Position numbers and translations under genes: made by a program. The notes under the pieces are model-generated. The model was not told where the DNA came from, did no database searches, and saw only the letters and a list, made by a program, of their open reading frames with translations. A stretch of DNA of 64,000 nt from JARYGU01 sp033795365 (GTDB lineage: Bacteria; Pseudomonadota; Alphaproteobacteria; Rhizobiales; Rhizobiaceae): assembly GCA_033795365.1 (NCBI GenBank), contig JARYGU010000024.1, positions 3,158 to 67,157 of the forward strand. Reading direction: 5' to 3'. This document shows, one piece after another, positions 36,072-45,132 of the stretch. How positions within the stretch are numbered: the first letter of the stretch is position 1; each line of letters opens with the position of its first letter.

Positions 36072-37646
36072 TCAGGATTTCTGGAACATGGCGAGCATGC
36101 GCCGGGTGACGAGGAAGCCGCCGACGATGTTGACCGTGGCGATCAGCACCGAGAGCGCCGCCAGCACCACCACCAGCCAGTTGCCGGAGCCGATCTGCAG
36201 GAGCGCGCCGAGGATGACGATGCCCGAGACCGCATTGGTGACGGCCATCAGCGGCGTGTGCAGCGAATGCGAGACGTTCCAGATCACCTGGAAGCCGACG
36301 AAGCAGGCGAGCACGAAGACGATGAAGTGGCTCATGAAGGCGGCGGGCGCGAAGGCCCCGACGATCAGCAGCAGCGCCGTGCCAACGGCGAGCAGCGTCA
36401 GCTGGTTCTTCGTCTCGGCCTTGAAGGCAGCGGCCTCGGCGGCGCGCTTTTCCTCCGGCGTCGGCTCCTTGACCTTTTCCTTCGGCTTCTGCGCGGCGAT
36501 CGCCGCGATCTTCGGCGGTGGTGGTGGGAAGGTGATCGCGCCCTCGAAGGTGACCGTCGCGCCGCGGATGACGTCGTCGTCCATGTTGTGCACGATCCGG
36601 CCGTCCTTGCCAGGCGTCAGGTCCGTCAGCATGTGGCGGATATTGGTGGCGTAGAGCGCCGAGGACTGCGCGGCCATGCGGCTCGGGAAGTCCGTATAGC
36701 CGATGACGATGACGCCGTTGTCGGAGACGATCTTCTGGTCGGCCACCGTCAGGTCGCAATTGCCGCCGCGTTCGGCGGCAAGGTCGACGACGACGGAGCC
36801 CGGCTTCATCGCCGCGACCATGTCGGCCAGCCACAGTTTCGGCGCGTCACGGCCGGGGATCAGCGCCGTGGTGATGACGATATCCATCTGCGGGGCAAGC
36901 TCGCGGAACTTGGCAAGCTGCTTCTCGCGGAATTCCGGCGAGGACGGGGCGGCATAGCCGCCGGTCGCAGCACCATCCTGCTGGCCGCCGTCGAAATCGA
37001 GATAGACGAACTCGGCGCCCATCGATTCGATCTGCTCGGCGACCTCGGGGCGCACGTCGAAGGCATAGGTCTGCGCGCCGAGCGAGGTGGCGACGCCGAT
37101 CGCGGCAAGGCCTGCCACACCGGCACCGATGACAAGAACCTTGGCCGGCGGCACCTTGCCGGCGGCCGTGATCTGGCCGGTGAAGAAGCGGCCGAAATTG
37201 TTGCCCGCCTCGATCACCGCGCGGTAGCCGGCGATGTTGGCCATCGACGACAGCGCATCCATCTTCTGCGCTCGCGAGATGCGCGGCACCATGTCCATGG
37301 CGATGACATTGGCGCCTTTCGAACGCACAAGCTCCAGCAGTTCGCCGTTCTGGCCGGGATAGAAGAACGAGATCAGCGTCTTGCCGGGCGCAAGCCGCCC
37401 GGTTTCCTCAGAGGTCGGCGGACGTACCTTCACGACGATGTCAGCAACCTCGAAAAGGTCGGCTGCAGTATCGACTATTGTCACTCCTGCAGCACGGTAT
37501 GCGTCATCGCTGAAGCCGGCCGCACCACCCGCGCCACTCTCAATGATGCATCGAAAGCCAATTTTCTGCAGTTGGATCGCGCTGTCGGGCGTCATCGCAA
37601 CGCGCGCTTCATGAGCGATGATCTCGCGTGGAGAACCAATAAGCAA
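36072..37646 (-). CDS. pntA: NAD(P) transhydrogenase subunit alpha (full-length)
   Basis: A 524-residue single-chain alpha subunit, about the length of the E. coli protein. Residues 1 to about 375 form the NAD-binding dI domain (VIGAGVAGLAAIGVATSLGA, RGGNCDLT). A charged linker with a proline run follows, then about four membrane helices of dII from residue 425. The start is TTG at 37646 with AAGGA about 8 bases upstream. Many alphaproteobacteria split this into PntAA and PntAB; here it is fused. It lies 127 bases after the PfkB kinase gene and could share its transcript. Confidence 0.93.
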   Translation of the reverse strand: MLIGSPREIIAHEARVAMTPDSAIQLQKIGFRCIIESGAGGAAGFSDDAYRAAGVTIVDTAADLFEVADIVVKVRPPTSEETGRLAPGKTLISFFYPGQNGELLELVRSKGANVIAMDMVPRISRAQKMDALSSMANIAGYRAVIEAGNNFGRFFTGQITAAGKVPPAKVLVIGAGVAGLAAIGVATSLGAQTYAFDVRPEVAEQIESMGAEFVYLDFDGGQQDGAATGGYAAPSSPEFREKQLAKFRELAPQMDIVITTALIPGRDAPKLWLADMVAAMKPGSVVVDLAAERGGNCDLTVADQKIVSDNGVIVIGYTDFPSRMAAQSSALYATNIRHMLTDLTPGKDGRIVHNMDDDVIRGATVTFEGAITFPPPPPKIAAIAAQKPKEKVKEPTPEEKRAAEAAAFKAETKNQLTLLAVGTALLLIVGAFAPAAFMSHFIVFVLACFVGFQVIWNVSHSLHTPLMAVTNAVSGIVILGALLQIGSGNWLVVVLAALSVLIATVNIVGGFLVTRRMLAMFQKS

Positions 37647-37773
37647 GATTACAGTCCTTTATCAATCTCGGGAGAAGTTCAAGGTACGCGTCGCGCGACT
37701 GCGGTTCGCCTTGAGAAGAAGGCAAACACCGACTCTTCAAGGTCGTGCAAAAAATGCGGGGTGGCGGTTCAGG

Positions 37774-38730
37774 TCATACAGGCTGCGCCGCTTTGACCCT
37801 CGCGCGTTCGATGAACGCCTGTGTCTTCTCCACGTTCACGATTCCAGCCTGGCTTCCAAGGCCGGTTGCATTCAAGGCGGATGAGGCCTGAGCAAAGCGT
37901 GTCGTCTCTTCAGGGTCGAGACCGCTGATGAGCCCCGAGGCAAAGCCCGCATTGAATGCATCGCCACACCCACACGTGCAAATGACGTCGATTTCGAACG
38001 CTGGCATGTGGAAGCGCGTGCCATCAATATGGTGATAGTAAGCGCCGTGCTCACCCATGGTCATAACCGTGCACTGCACGCCAAGGTCATTGAAATAGTT
38101 GCCGATATCTTCTTTCGTCTCCAGGCCGGAAAGCGCGCGCGCCTCTTCAATGGACGGAATGAAGTAGTCGGTGTAAGGCAGGAGGCCCGCTACGTTGGTC
38201 ATGTCCTTTTTATCGGCAGCGAACACGTCCAGTGTCGTGATGCGGCCACGTCGTTTCGCTTCGGCGAGCAAGCGGAAGCTGCGCTCGCCGTCCATCTTGT
38301 CCATCAGGCCTGTGCCACCCATGTGAATGACCTTGGCGTCAAGCACCTTTTCATAGTCTTCCTCTGCAATCACAAACGCGCCCGTTGCACCGCGCATATG
38401 CAGTGCCGGGCGCTGTCCGTCAGGGCGTGTCGTGACGATCGAGGATGAAGTACCAACGCCTTTGCAAAGCTGCATCATCGAGGAATCGATACCGAACTGA
38501 TTCAGGCGGTTGATCACCCAATCGCCCATCAGGTCATCGCCGAGACCACCTACCGCGAGCACTTTCATGCCATACTTGGCTGCAACGATCGCCGCAGCGC
38601 CAGCGGCACCCGAAACGGCCATCGTCAACTCCTCAATGAAATAGGTGTTTCCGCCTGGCGGGATTTCCGTAACCGGCCGGCCAAGGCAATCGAATGTATA
38701 AAACCCGATAGACGTATAGTCGTACTTCAT
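37774..38730 (-). CDS. PfkB-family carbohydrate kinase
   Basis: A 318-residue ribokinase-fold sugar kinase. The N-terminal region has GAAGAAAIVAAKYGMKVLAVG and GDDLMGDWV. The C-terminal signature around CGCGDAFNAGFASGL contains the catalytic Asp. The start at 38730 (GGGAGGATGAAGAC upstream) is preferred to 38772. It is close to an Rbs-type importer and a SorC regulator on the same strand and has its own dyad operator upstream. It probably phosphorylates the free sugar or polyol brought in by that importer; 1-deoxyxylulose is a candidate in the proposed pathway. Confidence 0.87.
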   Translation of the reverse strand: MKYDYTSIGFYTFDCLGRPVTEIPPGGNTYFIEELTMAVSGAAGAAAIVAAKYGMKVLAVGGLGDDLMGDWVINRLNQFGIDSSMMQLCKGVGTSSSIVTTRPDGQRPALHMRGATGAFVIAEEDYEKVLDAKVIHMGGTGLMDKMDGERSFRLLAEAKRRGRITTLDVFAADKKDMTNVAGLLPYTDYFIPSIEEARALSGLETKEDIGNYFNDLGVQCTVMTMGEHGAYYHHIDGTRFHMPAFEIDVICTCGCGDAFNAGFASGLISGLDPEETTRFAQASSALNATGLGSQAGIVNVEKTQAFIERARVKAAQPV

Positions 38731-38960
38731 GTCTTCATCCTCCCGAAAGGCAGTCCCTTGCGCTGCTTTCACTCTTGATAAGCGTCAATAAATCTCGTCT
38801 ACGGCGCTCCCTCCGGCGCGCCGCACTATCATTTTCCCAATCGTGGTAGCCCCCCGTGGCCCGGCGTAGCGGTAAGTCGCTTTTCGACCAGCCACGTCAC
38901 CCGCTACTTTAAAGAGCGGGCATGATCGCCGGTATTTTCCCTATCACAGGCAGCGACATA

Positions 38961-38994
38961 TGTACATACGTCTTTTTAATTGAACTGATGTTCA
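38961..38994. promoter_or_regulatory. SorC-type operator candidate, site 4
   Basis: TGTACAT (38961-38967), 20 bases, ATGTTCA (38988-38994), one mismatch from symmetry. It lies in the 320-base gap between the SorC 2 stop codon and the PfkB kinase start. The rest of the gap has no gene. Confidence 0.55.
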
Positions 38995-39050
38995 TTTTGC
39001 ACCGACACGCTGATCTAGCGATCACGCCAAACAGGGACAGGAAAATTTGC

Positions 39051-40061
39051 TCATCCGTCGAGCAATCTTTCTCCAACCTGCTCGTCGGTAATGACGACAT
39101 GCGGTGACAAGAGCTTCATCGCCGCGCGAAAAACCGCAAACTTATGCCAGCCGCCGGACGCGAGTACGATTTTCCTCGAGGACCGCAACGATCGGGGATC
39201 GACTGCGACTACTCGCCGATTGACATCGTGTTCGATGATCTGGCCATCAGAATCGATAAAGCGGCAGAGAACGTCTCCGATCGCTCCGGCTCGCTGCAAT
39301 GACACCATCTCCTCCTTTTCTAGAAGGCCGTAACTCACGAATGTCGATGAAGGCGAGAGGTCTCCGACGCTGACGATGGCGATGTCGAGATTCTCGGATC
39401 GGCGAAAAACTTCGCGAATGCCTGGATGCGTCAACAATGCATCTCGGGTCCGTTCATCCGGAGCGAAGACTGGCGCAGCGATCAGGAAGCTCTCCGCGGA
39501 GAGCCTATCACCAAAGCGCCAGGCGAACTCCGACGGATTGAACGTACTGACCTTCGTCAAGCCGCCGAGCAGCGACACCACCGACATTCCGGTGTGCTGT
39601 TGCTGCGGAATTGACGGCAGGCAGGAGCTGAGTGTTTTTCCCCAACCGAGCCCGATCGTCATATTCTCACTCAATAGATCGGTCAGATACTCGCCGAGCA
39701 CGGTCCCGATAATCTCAGGAACCATTTCGGGCTTCTGAGGCATCGGCACGATGATCGCGCGCTCCACCTTGAACTTCCGCTCCAGTTCGCGCTCCAGCTT
39801 CACGCAATGACTGTGTTTGGATATCACGCGAATCTGAACGGTCCCGTCGAGCCGCGCCGAAGCCAGCATGCGCAGAACCTTCGTGCGCGTCATCCCAAGT
39901 TCCTGGGCGACCTGATCCTGTGTCAATCCCTCCTTGTAGTAGAGCCAGGCAGCTCGGGTTCGCAGATCGTCGTTCAGGTCAGACACTTCCACACTCGCTA
40001 TCCGAAGTTGTTTAGGTCTGCCTATAAATGACGGATCATCCGATTGCCACAAGCCGAACAT
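39051..40061 (-). CDS. SorC-family transcriptional regulator 2
   Basis: About 336 residues. HTH (GLTQDQVAQELGMTRTKVLRMLASA) and the SorC sugar-binding domain (GLGWGKTLSS, SLLGGLTK, VLASGGWHKFAVFRAA) are clear. The frame stays open far upstream, but the part beyond 40061 overlaps the permease gene in another frame and is not real. ATG at 40061 has GGAGGG nine bases upstream. It follows the Rbs-type permease by 23 bases, so it is the last gene of that operon and probably feeds back on it. Confidence 0.9.
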   Translation of the reverse strand: MFGLWQSDDPSFIGRPKQLRIASVEVSDLNDDLRTRAAWLYYKEGLTQDQVAQELGMTRTKVLRMLASARLDGTVQIRVISKHSHCVKLERELERKFKVERAIIVPMPQKPEMVPEIIGTVLGEYLTDLLSENMTIGLGWGKTLSSCLPSIPQQQHTGMSVVSLLGGLTKVSTFNPSEFAWRFGDRLSAESFLIAAPVFAPDERTRDALLTHPGIREVFRRSENLDIAIVSVGDLSPSSTFVSYGLLEKEEMVSLQRAGAIGDVLCRFIDSDGQIIEHDVNRRVVAVDPRSLRSSRKIVLASGGWHKFAVFRAAMKLLSPHVVITDEQVGERLLDG

Positions 40062-40084
40062 TGGCCAGCCCTCCGGAAACAGTG

Positions 40085-41074
40085 CTAATTGCGGCGGCGA
40101 AACAGATCGACGAGCACGGCGATCAGAACCACACCGCCGACGATCACGCGTTGCCAGAAACCGGAAACATTGAGAAGAACGGTGCCATTGGCCAACACGG
40201 TCAGCAGCATGGCGCCTAGCATCGTGCCAACGATCGATCCCTGGCCGCCCCGCAAGCTCGTACCACCGAGGATCGCTGCCGTGATCGCTCCCATGAGCCA
40301 CCCTTCCCCAACCGATGGCTGGCCAGCATCCATCCGGCTTGCGAACAGGATCCCAGCGAGCGCCGCGAACATGCCTGCAAGGCCGAACACCATGAACTCT
40401 ACGTACTTCGCACGGATCCCCACGAGGACTGCGGCATCTCTGTTGCCACCAACTGCGAAGATGTTGCGGCCGAATTTGGTCTGTGTCAGAAGCCAGATCA
40501 GAACGGCGCCGGATACCAGAAACACGAGAACCGGAATGGGAACGGACAGGAATTCGCCCTTGCCGAAAAACCCGAATGTGTCCCCGAGTGGTCGGATCGG
40601 ATAACCCTTGGTGATGACCATGGTCATGCCCGCGAAGATTTCCCAGGTCGCAAGTGTCACGATGAAGGGGTTGAGCCGCAGCCCTGCAACGAAGAAGCCG
40701 TTGATGAAACCGAGACACATGCCGAACAGCATGGTCAGCGGGATGACCATGTAGGGGTTGACCCCAAACATGGTCAGCATCAGTGATCCGGCGATGGCCG
40801 ACAGACCGGCTGCGGCGCCAACGGAGAGATCGATGCCGCCGACGAGCAGCACCAGCGTCTGGCCGAGCGCAACGAGGCCGACGAAGGCCGCCTGACGGGC
40901 GACGACAGACATGTTGTAGGTGGACAGGAAATTATCTGTCGCCAGTGACAAGACGACCATCAGGGCAATCAGGGCAACCAGGATGCCACTGGCTTCCCAC
41001 TGCCAGAACCGCGTGACAAGGCCGGCGCGCTTCGCCTTCGCAGAGGAGGTTGTAACAGCGATTTCTTGTGTCAT
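40085..41074 (-). CDS. Rbs-type sugar ABC transporter permease
   Basis: A 329-residue inner-membrane permease of the RbsC/XylH family (PF02653). It has about eight to ten helices, the ALGQTLVLLVGGIDLSVGA segment and GGTSLRGGQGS late in the protein, both typical. It follows the ATPase gene by 17 bases. With the ATPase and binding protein it forms a CUT2-class importer for a monosaccharide or polyol. Confidence 0.9.
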   Translation of the reverse strand: MTQEIAVTTSSAKAKRAGLVTRFWQWEASGILVALIALMVVLSLATDNFLSTYNMSVVARQAAFVGLVALGQTLVLLVGGIDLSVGAAAGLSAIAGSLMLTMFGVNPYMVIPLTMLFGMCLGFINGFFVAGLRLNPFIVTLATWEIFAGMTMVITKGYPIRPLGDTFGFFGKGEFLSVPIPVLVFLVSGAVLIWLLTQTKFGRNIFAVGGNRDAAVLVGIRAKYVEFMVFGLAGMFAALAGILFASRMDAGQPSVGEGWLMGAITAAILGGTSLRGGQGSIVGTMLGAMLLTVLANGTVLLNVSGFWQRVIVGGVVLIAVLVDLFRRRN

Positions 41075-41091
41075 GGTTTCACCCTTTATGC

Positions 41092-42582
41092 CTAGCTCAT
41101 TGCAAGCTGCAGTAGCGATTCCTGCGTGGCGCTTGCTGCGGTAGGAATTCCCTTAACCTTGCCTTCGTGCATCACGACGATGCGATCCGAGACGTCGAGC
41201 ACTTCTTCGAGTTCAGAGGAAATGAACACGATCGACAGCCCTTCCTTGTCGGTGAAGCGTCGCAACTCGTTCTGAATTTCGAACTTCGCGGCGACATCGA
41301 TTCCGCGGGTAGGCTCGTCCATTATCAGGACGCGCGCGTTCTGCATCAGCCAGCGGCCGATGATGACCTTTTGCTGATTACCGCCACTGAGGCTTGTTAT
41401 CGGGTCGCGGGTCGAGCCAAGCTTGATGCGCAAACGCTGAACGAAGCCGTCGACTTCCCGCATCATATCCGCGGTGCGCATATGCAGTGCGCCGCTGAAC
41501 CGATCGAGCGACGGCATGCTCATGTTCTCCGTGATACTCAGCAGCGGGAATATCCCCTCCTGCTTTCGCTCTTCCGGTAAGTAGACGAGTCCTTTTTTGA
41601 TGCACTCCAGCGGCGTGCGCCCTTCGAGCCGCTCACCGAACAGTTCCACCGTGCCGCTATCGGCTTTCGTGAGCCCGAAAATGCATTTGGCGACTTCCGT
41701 GCGACCAGCGCCGACCAGACCGGAAACACCAAGAATTTCCCCCTGGTGCAGTTCGAAACTTACATCCTGAAATTCACCTTCCCGGCTGAGACCTTCCACC
41801 TTCAACACCACGTCCCGCTTCTCCAGACCGGTATGGGGTGCGGGGTTGCCACGGCCGACGACGCGGCCGGCCATCTGGCGGACCATTTCATCTTTCGTCG
41901 TCGTCTTGGGATCGAGTTCGCCGACATAGGCACCATCCCGCAGCACGGTGATACGGTCGGACAGCTCCAGGATTTCATCCAGCCGGTGGGAGATGTAGAA
42001 GATCGCCCCTCCCCCGGCCTTGAAGCTCTTGATGTACGCGAAGAGTTTGTCGGTTTCGCGAGACGTCAAGGTCGCGGTCGGCTCGTCCAGGATCAAGATG
42101 CGCGCCGAAGTGGCTGCTGCACGAGCTATCTGCACGAGTTGCTGCTGGGCCTTACTGAGCCTGAAAACCTTCGTGCGCGCATCGATGGATTCATCAATTT
42201 CCAGCAAATGGTGGATTGCGTTCTGGCGTGTCTTTTTCCAGTCGATCGCAAGGCCTGCCGTTTCGTGTGCGCCAAGCATGATGTTTTCGGCGACGGTGAG
42301 ATCCGGAACCAGATTGATTTCCTGAGGAGCGATACTGATACCGGCCTTCTGGGCGTCCAGCGGACGCGAGAAGGCCACCTGCTCGCCATTGCGGTACAAG
42401 GTTCCGGCGGTGGGACGGAGCCTGCCGCAAAAAATACTCATCAACGTGCTTTTGCCGGCACCATTCTCACCGATGATGGCGTGAACCTCGCCTTCGCCGA
42501 TACCGATGGAAACGCCCTTCAGCGCATGGACCACACCATACGACTTTGCGATGTCACGCGCTTCGAAGATGTATTGTGCCAT
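41092..42582 (-). CDS. Rbs-type sugar ABC transporter ATP-binding protein
   Basis: A 496-residue ATPase with two nucleotide-binding domains, as in RbsA. The first has Walker A GENGAGKSTLMSI near residue 40. The second has the usual degenerate GLVGAGRTEVAKC, and an LSGGNQQKVIIGRWL signature. It is encoded 66 bases after the binding protein. CUT2 ATPases of this type serve pentose, hexose and polyol (for example erythritol) importers. Confidence 0.92.
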   Translation of the reverse strand: MAQYIFEARDIAKSYGVVHALKGVSIGIGEGEVHAIIGENGAGKSTLMSIFCGRLRPTAGTLYRNGEQVAFSRPLDAQKAGISIAPQEINLVPDLTVAENIMLGAHETAGLAIDWKKTRQNAIHHLLEIDESIDARTKVFRLSKAQQQLVQIARAAATSARILILDEPTATLTSRETDKLFAYIKSFKAGGGAIFYISHRLDEILELSDRITVLRDGAYVGELDPKTTTKDEMVRQMAGRVVGRGNPAPHTGLEKRDVVLKVEGLSREGEFQDVSFELHQGEILGVSGLVGAGRTEVAKCIFGLTKADSGTVELFGERLEGRTPLECIKKGLVYLPEERKQEGIFPLLSITENMSMPSLDRFSGALHMRTADMMREVDGFVQRLRIKLGSTRDPITSLSGGNQQKVIIGRWLMQNARVLIMDEPTRGIDVAAKFEIQNELRRFTDKEGLSIVFISSELEEVLDVSDRIVVMHEGKVKGIPTAASATQESLLQLAMS

Positions 42583-42648
42583 ATCCGCTCTCTCCTATGC
42601 GGAGCGCGACGGCGCGCTCCGCAAGGTTCATGAGTTGTCCGCGCTGCG

Positions 42649-43596
42649 TTACTTGCAGTCGTCCTTGGTAATGAAACGCGAACCCGTGTCGTGCGACATC
42701 GGAAAGGTATGGTTCTCGTTCATGGCCACCAGGTACTTCACAGTCCAGTAGCCCATATCCCACTGGCGTTGAGCCTTGAGCGCCGTGATGGTGCCGTCGC
42801 ATACCGCATCGACCGCTTCGGGCAGATCGTCCATGCCGACGATGGCAACCTTGCCGGCGAGACCGGCATTCTTGATGGCACGGGCAGCGCCGATCGGGTT
42901 GGAGGCGTTGGAGCCGAATATCCCCGCTATGTCCGGATTCGCCTGCAACGCGTTCTCGGTCAGCGTGACGGCTTCTTCGAGGATGTCATTGTCCGGCTGC
43001 TCGAAAACGATCTGCATGTCCGGGTGGCTCTCGAGAGCCTTCTTGAAACCTTGAATACGCTCGACGTGATCCGACGCCGTCAGGCTTCCGGCGAGAATGC
43101 CGATCTTGCCCTTGCCGTTCAGATGCTTCGCCAGATAGTCGCCGAGGTCGAAGCCATCCTGGTAGCTGCTCTTCGGGCCGACGAAGGGAAACTTGTCGTC
43201 GCAGAACGAGTTGAAAGTAATGACATTGACGCCGGCTTCAGTCGCTTCACCGAGCATCTGCACGTTGGTGGCGCGATCCAGGCACGCAACCGCCAGACCA
43301 TCCGGCTTGCGGCCGATGTTCGTTTCGATACGCTGGTTCTGATCCGTGACATCCGCCTGCGGCGGCTGGTCCCAGATCACGTTCACTTTGATACCGGATT
43401 TACCGAGTTCCTCGGCGGCGAATTTGCTGCCCTCTGCAACGACGTCGTACCAGGGATGAATGACCTTCGGAATGAAGACGAAGGTCAACTCCTTGTCGAT
43501 GGGCTTGATGAGATCCTGCTGGCTCTGCGCGAAAGCACCAGTTGCGGCAATCAACGCTGCCGCAGTTGCAGTCACGAGAAGTTTCGACTGTTTCAT
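42649..43596 (-). CDS. Rbs-type sugar ABC transporter periplasmic binding protein
   Basis: About 315 residues of the PF13407 type. The start at 43596 is set by GGGAGGACGAA and a signal peptide (MKQSKLLVTATAAALIAATGAFAQ); a frame open further upstream is disregarded. The mature protein shows FVFIPKVIHPWYDVVAEGSK, and AVACLDRATNVQMLGEA. It is the first gene of the operon binding protein, ATPase, permease, SorC 2. A dyad operator lies about 250 bases upstream. The ligand is unknown: a pentose-sized sugar or polyol is likely. Confidence 0.9.
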   Translation of the reverse strand: MKQSKLLVTATAAALIAATGAFAQSQQDLIKPIDKELTFVFIPKVIHPWYDVVAEGSKFAAEELGKSGIKVNVIWDQPPQADVTDQNQRIETNIGRKPDGLAVACLDRATNVQMLGEATEAGVNVITFNSFCDDKFPFVGPKSSYQDGFDLGDYLAKHLNGKGKIGILAGSLTASDHVERIQGFKKALESHPDMQIVFEQPDNDILEEAVTLTENALQANPDIAGIFGSNASNPIGAARAIKNAGLAGKVAIVGMDDLPEAVDAVCDGTITALKAQRQWDMGYWTVKYLVAMNENHTFPMSHDTGSRFITKDDCK

Positions 43597-43848
43597 TTCG
43601 TCCTCCCAATTTAAGGCGTACGGGCCGCGCACTGCGGCACGTCTCGATCCACTCCGGTCTTGGCTCCTCCACGTCATCTGCCAACGGCAGGCGCCGGAAG
43701 GACCGCTTACAAACATTCGTCTGGGCTGAAGGAGCGGACACGACGCCAGTGAAAAGCGTCGATACGAGCAACATCGCGGATGGTGCGACGAAACTTTTCA
43801 AGCGTGCAGCCGGCAACCGCGCGCATTCCTCCCAAGCCCGCAATAGGT

Positions 43849-43882
43849 AGAACATTTATCTGCGGACAAATATAAATGTTCA
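43849..43882. promoter_or_regulatory. SorC-type operator candidate, site 5
   Basis: AGAACAT (43849-43855), 20 bases, ATGTTCA (43876-43882), one mismatch from symmetry. It lies on the Rbs-type side of a 500-base divergent region that holds no gene. Confidence 0.58.
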
Positions 43883-44041
43883 CCATTGCACGGATTTGTC
43901 AACCGATTTCACAGCCTCGCGACGCGAATGATTACTATCCATATATAACTTAAGGGTTTTTGCCCGCATGCACTCACACGAAAGCCGCTGCCGAAGGTAC
44001 AGCTCTCTGCTAAATCTGCCCGCAATCAATGCAACTATGCT

Positions 44042-44075
44042 TGCATATTTGTATTTTTAATGAGACATATGTGCA
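44042..44075. promoter_or_regulatory. SorC-type operator candidate, site 6
   Basis: TGCATAT (44042-44048), 20 bases, ATGTGCA (44069-44075), one mismatch from symmetry. Its right half ends 19 bases before the alcohol dehydrogenase start, close enough to cover the transcription start or ribosome-binding site. Confidence 0.5.
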
Positions 44076-44094
44076 TAACCAAACGGAGGAATCC

Positions 44095-45132
44095 ATGCAA
44101 GCTGGCCTTCTAAAAGCGCCGAATGAGCTGTCTTTCGAGACGGTGCCCGACCCAAGCCTCGCGAAGGGCGATATCCTTGTCCGCGTCCGGGCGGCAACTG
44201 TTTGCGGCACCGACATCCGAATCTTTCGTGGCCGGAAAACCGCTGGTGTGCGCTATCCATCGATACTCGGCCATGAATTTGCGGGAGAGATCGTCGACGA
44301 CGGAGGCCACAGCGGATTTGCTTGTGGCGAAGCCGTCGCCGTTTGCCCCGCAATTCCGTGCGGTTACTGCGACTATTGCAAGCGGGGATACGAGAACATC
44401 TGTCAGAATCTGACGGCGATCGGCTACGAAATTGATGGCGCTTTCGCGGAATACATCCGGATCCCGGAAAGGGCGGTCCAAGCGGGCAATGTGTTCAAGC
44501 TTCCCACCGGGTTGAGCTGGGAAAAAGCAGCGCTTGTCGAGCCGCTCTCTTGCGTATTGAACGGTCAGGAGAAGATCGGGGTAGAAGTGGGCGACACCGT
44601 CGTGGTCCTTGGATCCGGGCCGATCGGTCTCCTGCATGTGAAGCTGGCGCGTCATTCCGGCGCCTCGAAGATCATCGTGAGCGAGCCAAGCGCATCGCGG
44701 CGCGATGCGGCGATAGCAGCCGGCGCCGATATCGTTGTCGATCCCGTGAACGAGGACCTGTTGGCGCTCGTGCGCAACCACACAAAGGGCCTTGGTGCCG
44801 ACAAGGTCATTGTCGCGATCGGAGTGACGAAGCTCGCCAATGATGCGCTCGCCCTTGCACGCCACCGAGCCAAGATCAGCTTGTTCGCGGGCTTTTCCGC
44901 CGCGGAAACCGCGAACATGGACGTTAACCTCATTCACTACAACGAGTTGGTCCTCACCGGGTCGTTCGGGCTCAATCGCCTGCAATTCGAAAAGTCGCTC
45001 GACATGATCGCCTCGGGACAAATCGAAGTCGATTCGATGCTGACGCATCGCTTCGAGCTAAAGGACATCAATGCGGCGCTGGAAACCGCTGAAAAGGGCA
45101 GCGCCGTAAAGGTCGCCATCGTAAACGCATGA
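44095..45132 (+). CDS. Zinc-dependent medium-chain alcohol/polyol dehydrogenase
   Basis: About 345 residues. Catalytic zinc residues lie in VCGTDIR and GHEFAGEIV. The structural zinc cysteines are CGYCDYCKRGYENIC. The NAD-binding motif is VVVLGSGPIGLLHV. The ATG at 44095 has GGAGG nearby; an upstream ATG at 44029 falls in the operator region and is rejected. Such enzymes (sorbitol, xylitol or threonine dehydrogenase-like) oxidise a secondary alcohol of a polyol to a ketose. It overlaps the next gene by 4 bases, implying joint action with the GlpD-like enzyme. Confidence 0.88.
   Translation: MQAGLLKAPNELSFETVPDPSLAKGDILVRVRAATVCGTDIRIFRGRKTAGVRYPSILGHEFAGEIVDDGGHSGFACGEAVAVCPAIPCGYCDYCKRGYENICQNLTAIGYEIDGAFAEYIRIPERAVQAGNVFKLPTGLSWEKAALVEPLSCVLNGQEKIGVEVGDTVVVLGSGPIGLLHVKLARHSGASKIIVSEPSASRRDAAIAAGADIVVDPVNEDLLALVRNHTKGLGADKVIVAIGVTKLANDALALARHRAKISLFAGFSAAETANMDVNLIHYNELVLTGSFGLNRLQFEKSLDMIASGQIEVDSMLTHRFELKDINAALETAEKGSAVKVAIVNA

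Noticed and set aside
36054..37796. Long open frame of 580 codons on the plus strand
   Set aside because: It is antisense to pntA, has the low-complexity Arg/Asp/His/Gly composition of a frame opposite a high-GC3 gene, and no motif. The same applies to long antisense frames over the GMC gene (17770-19410) and lpdA (49260-50873).
40062..40718. N-terminal extension of SorC regulator 2 giving a 555-residue protein
   Set aside because: The extension overlaps the Rbs-type permease gene in another frame and shows no domain. ATG 40061 has a good ribosome-binding site and the expected SorC length.
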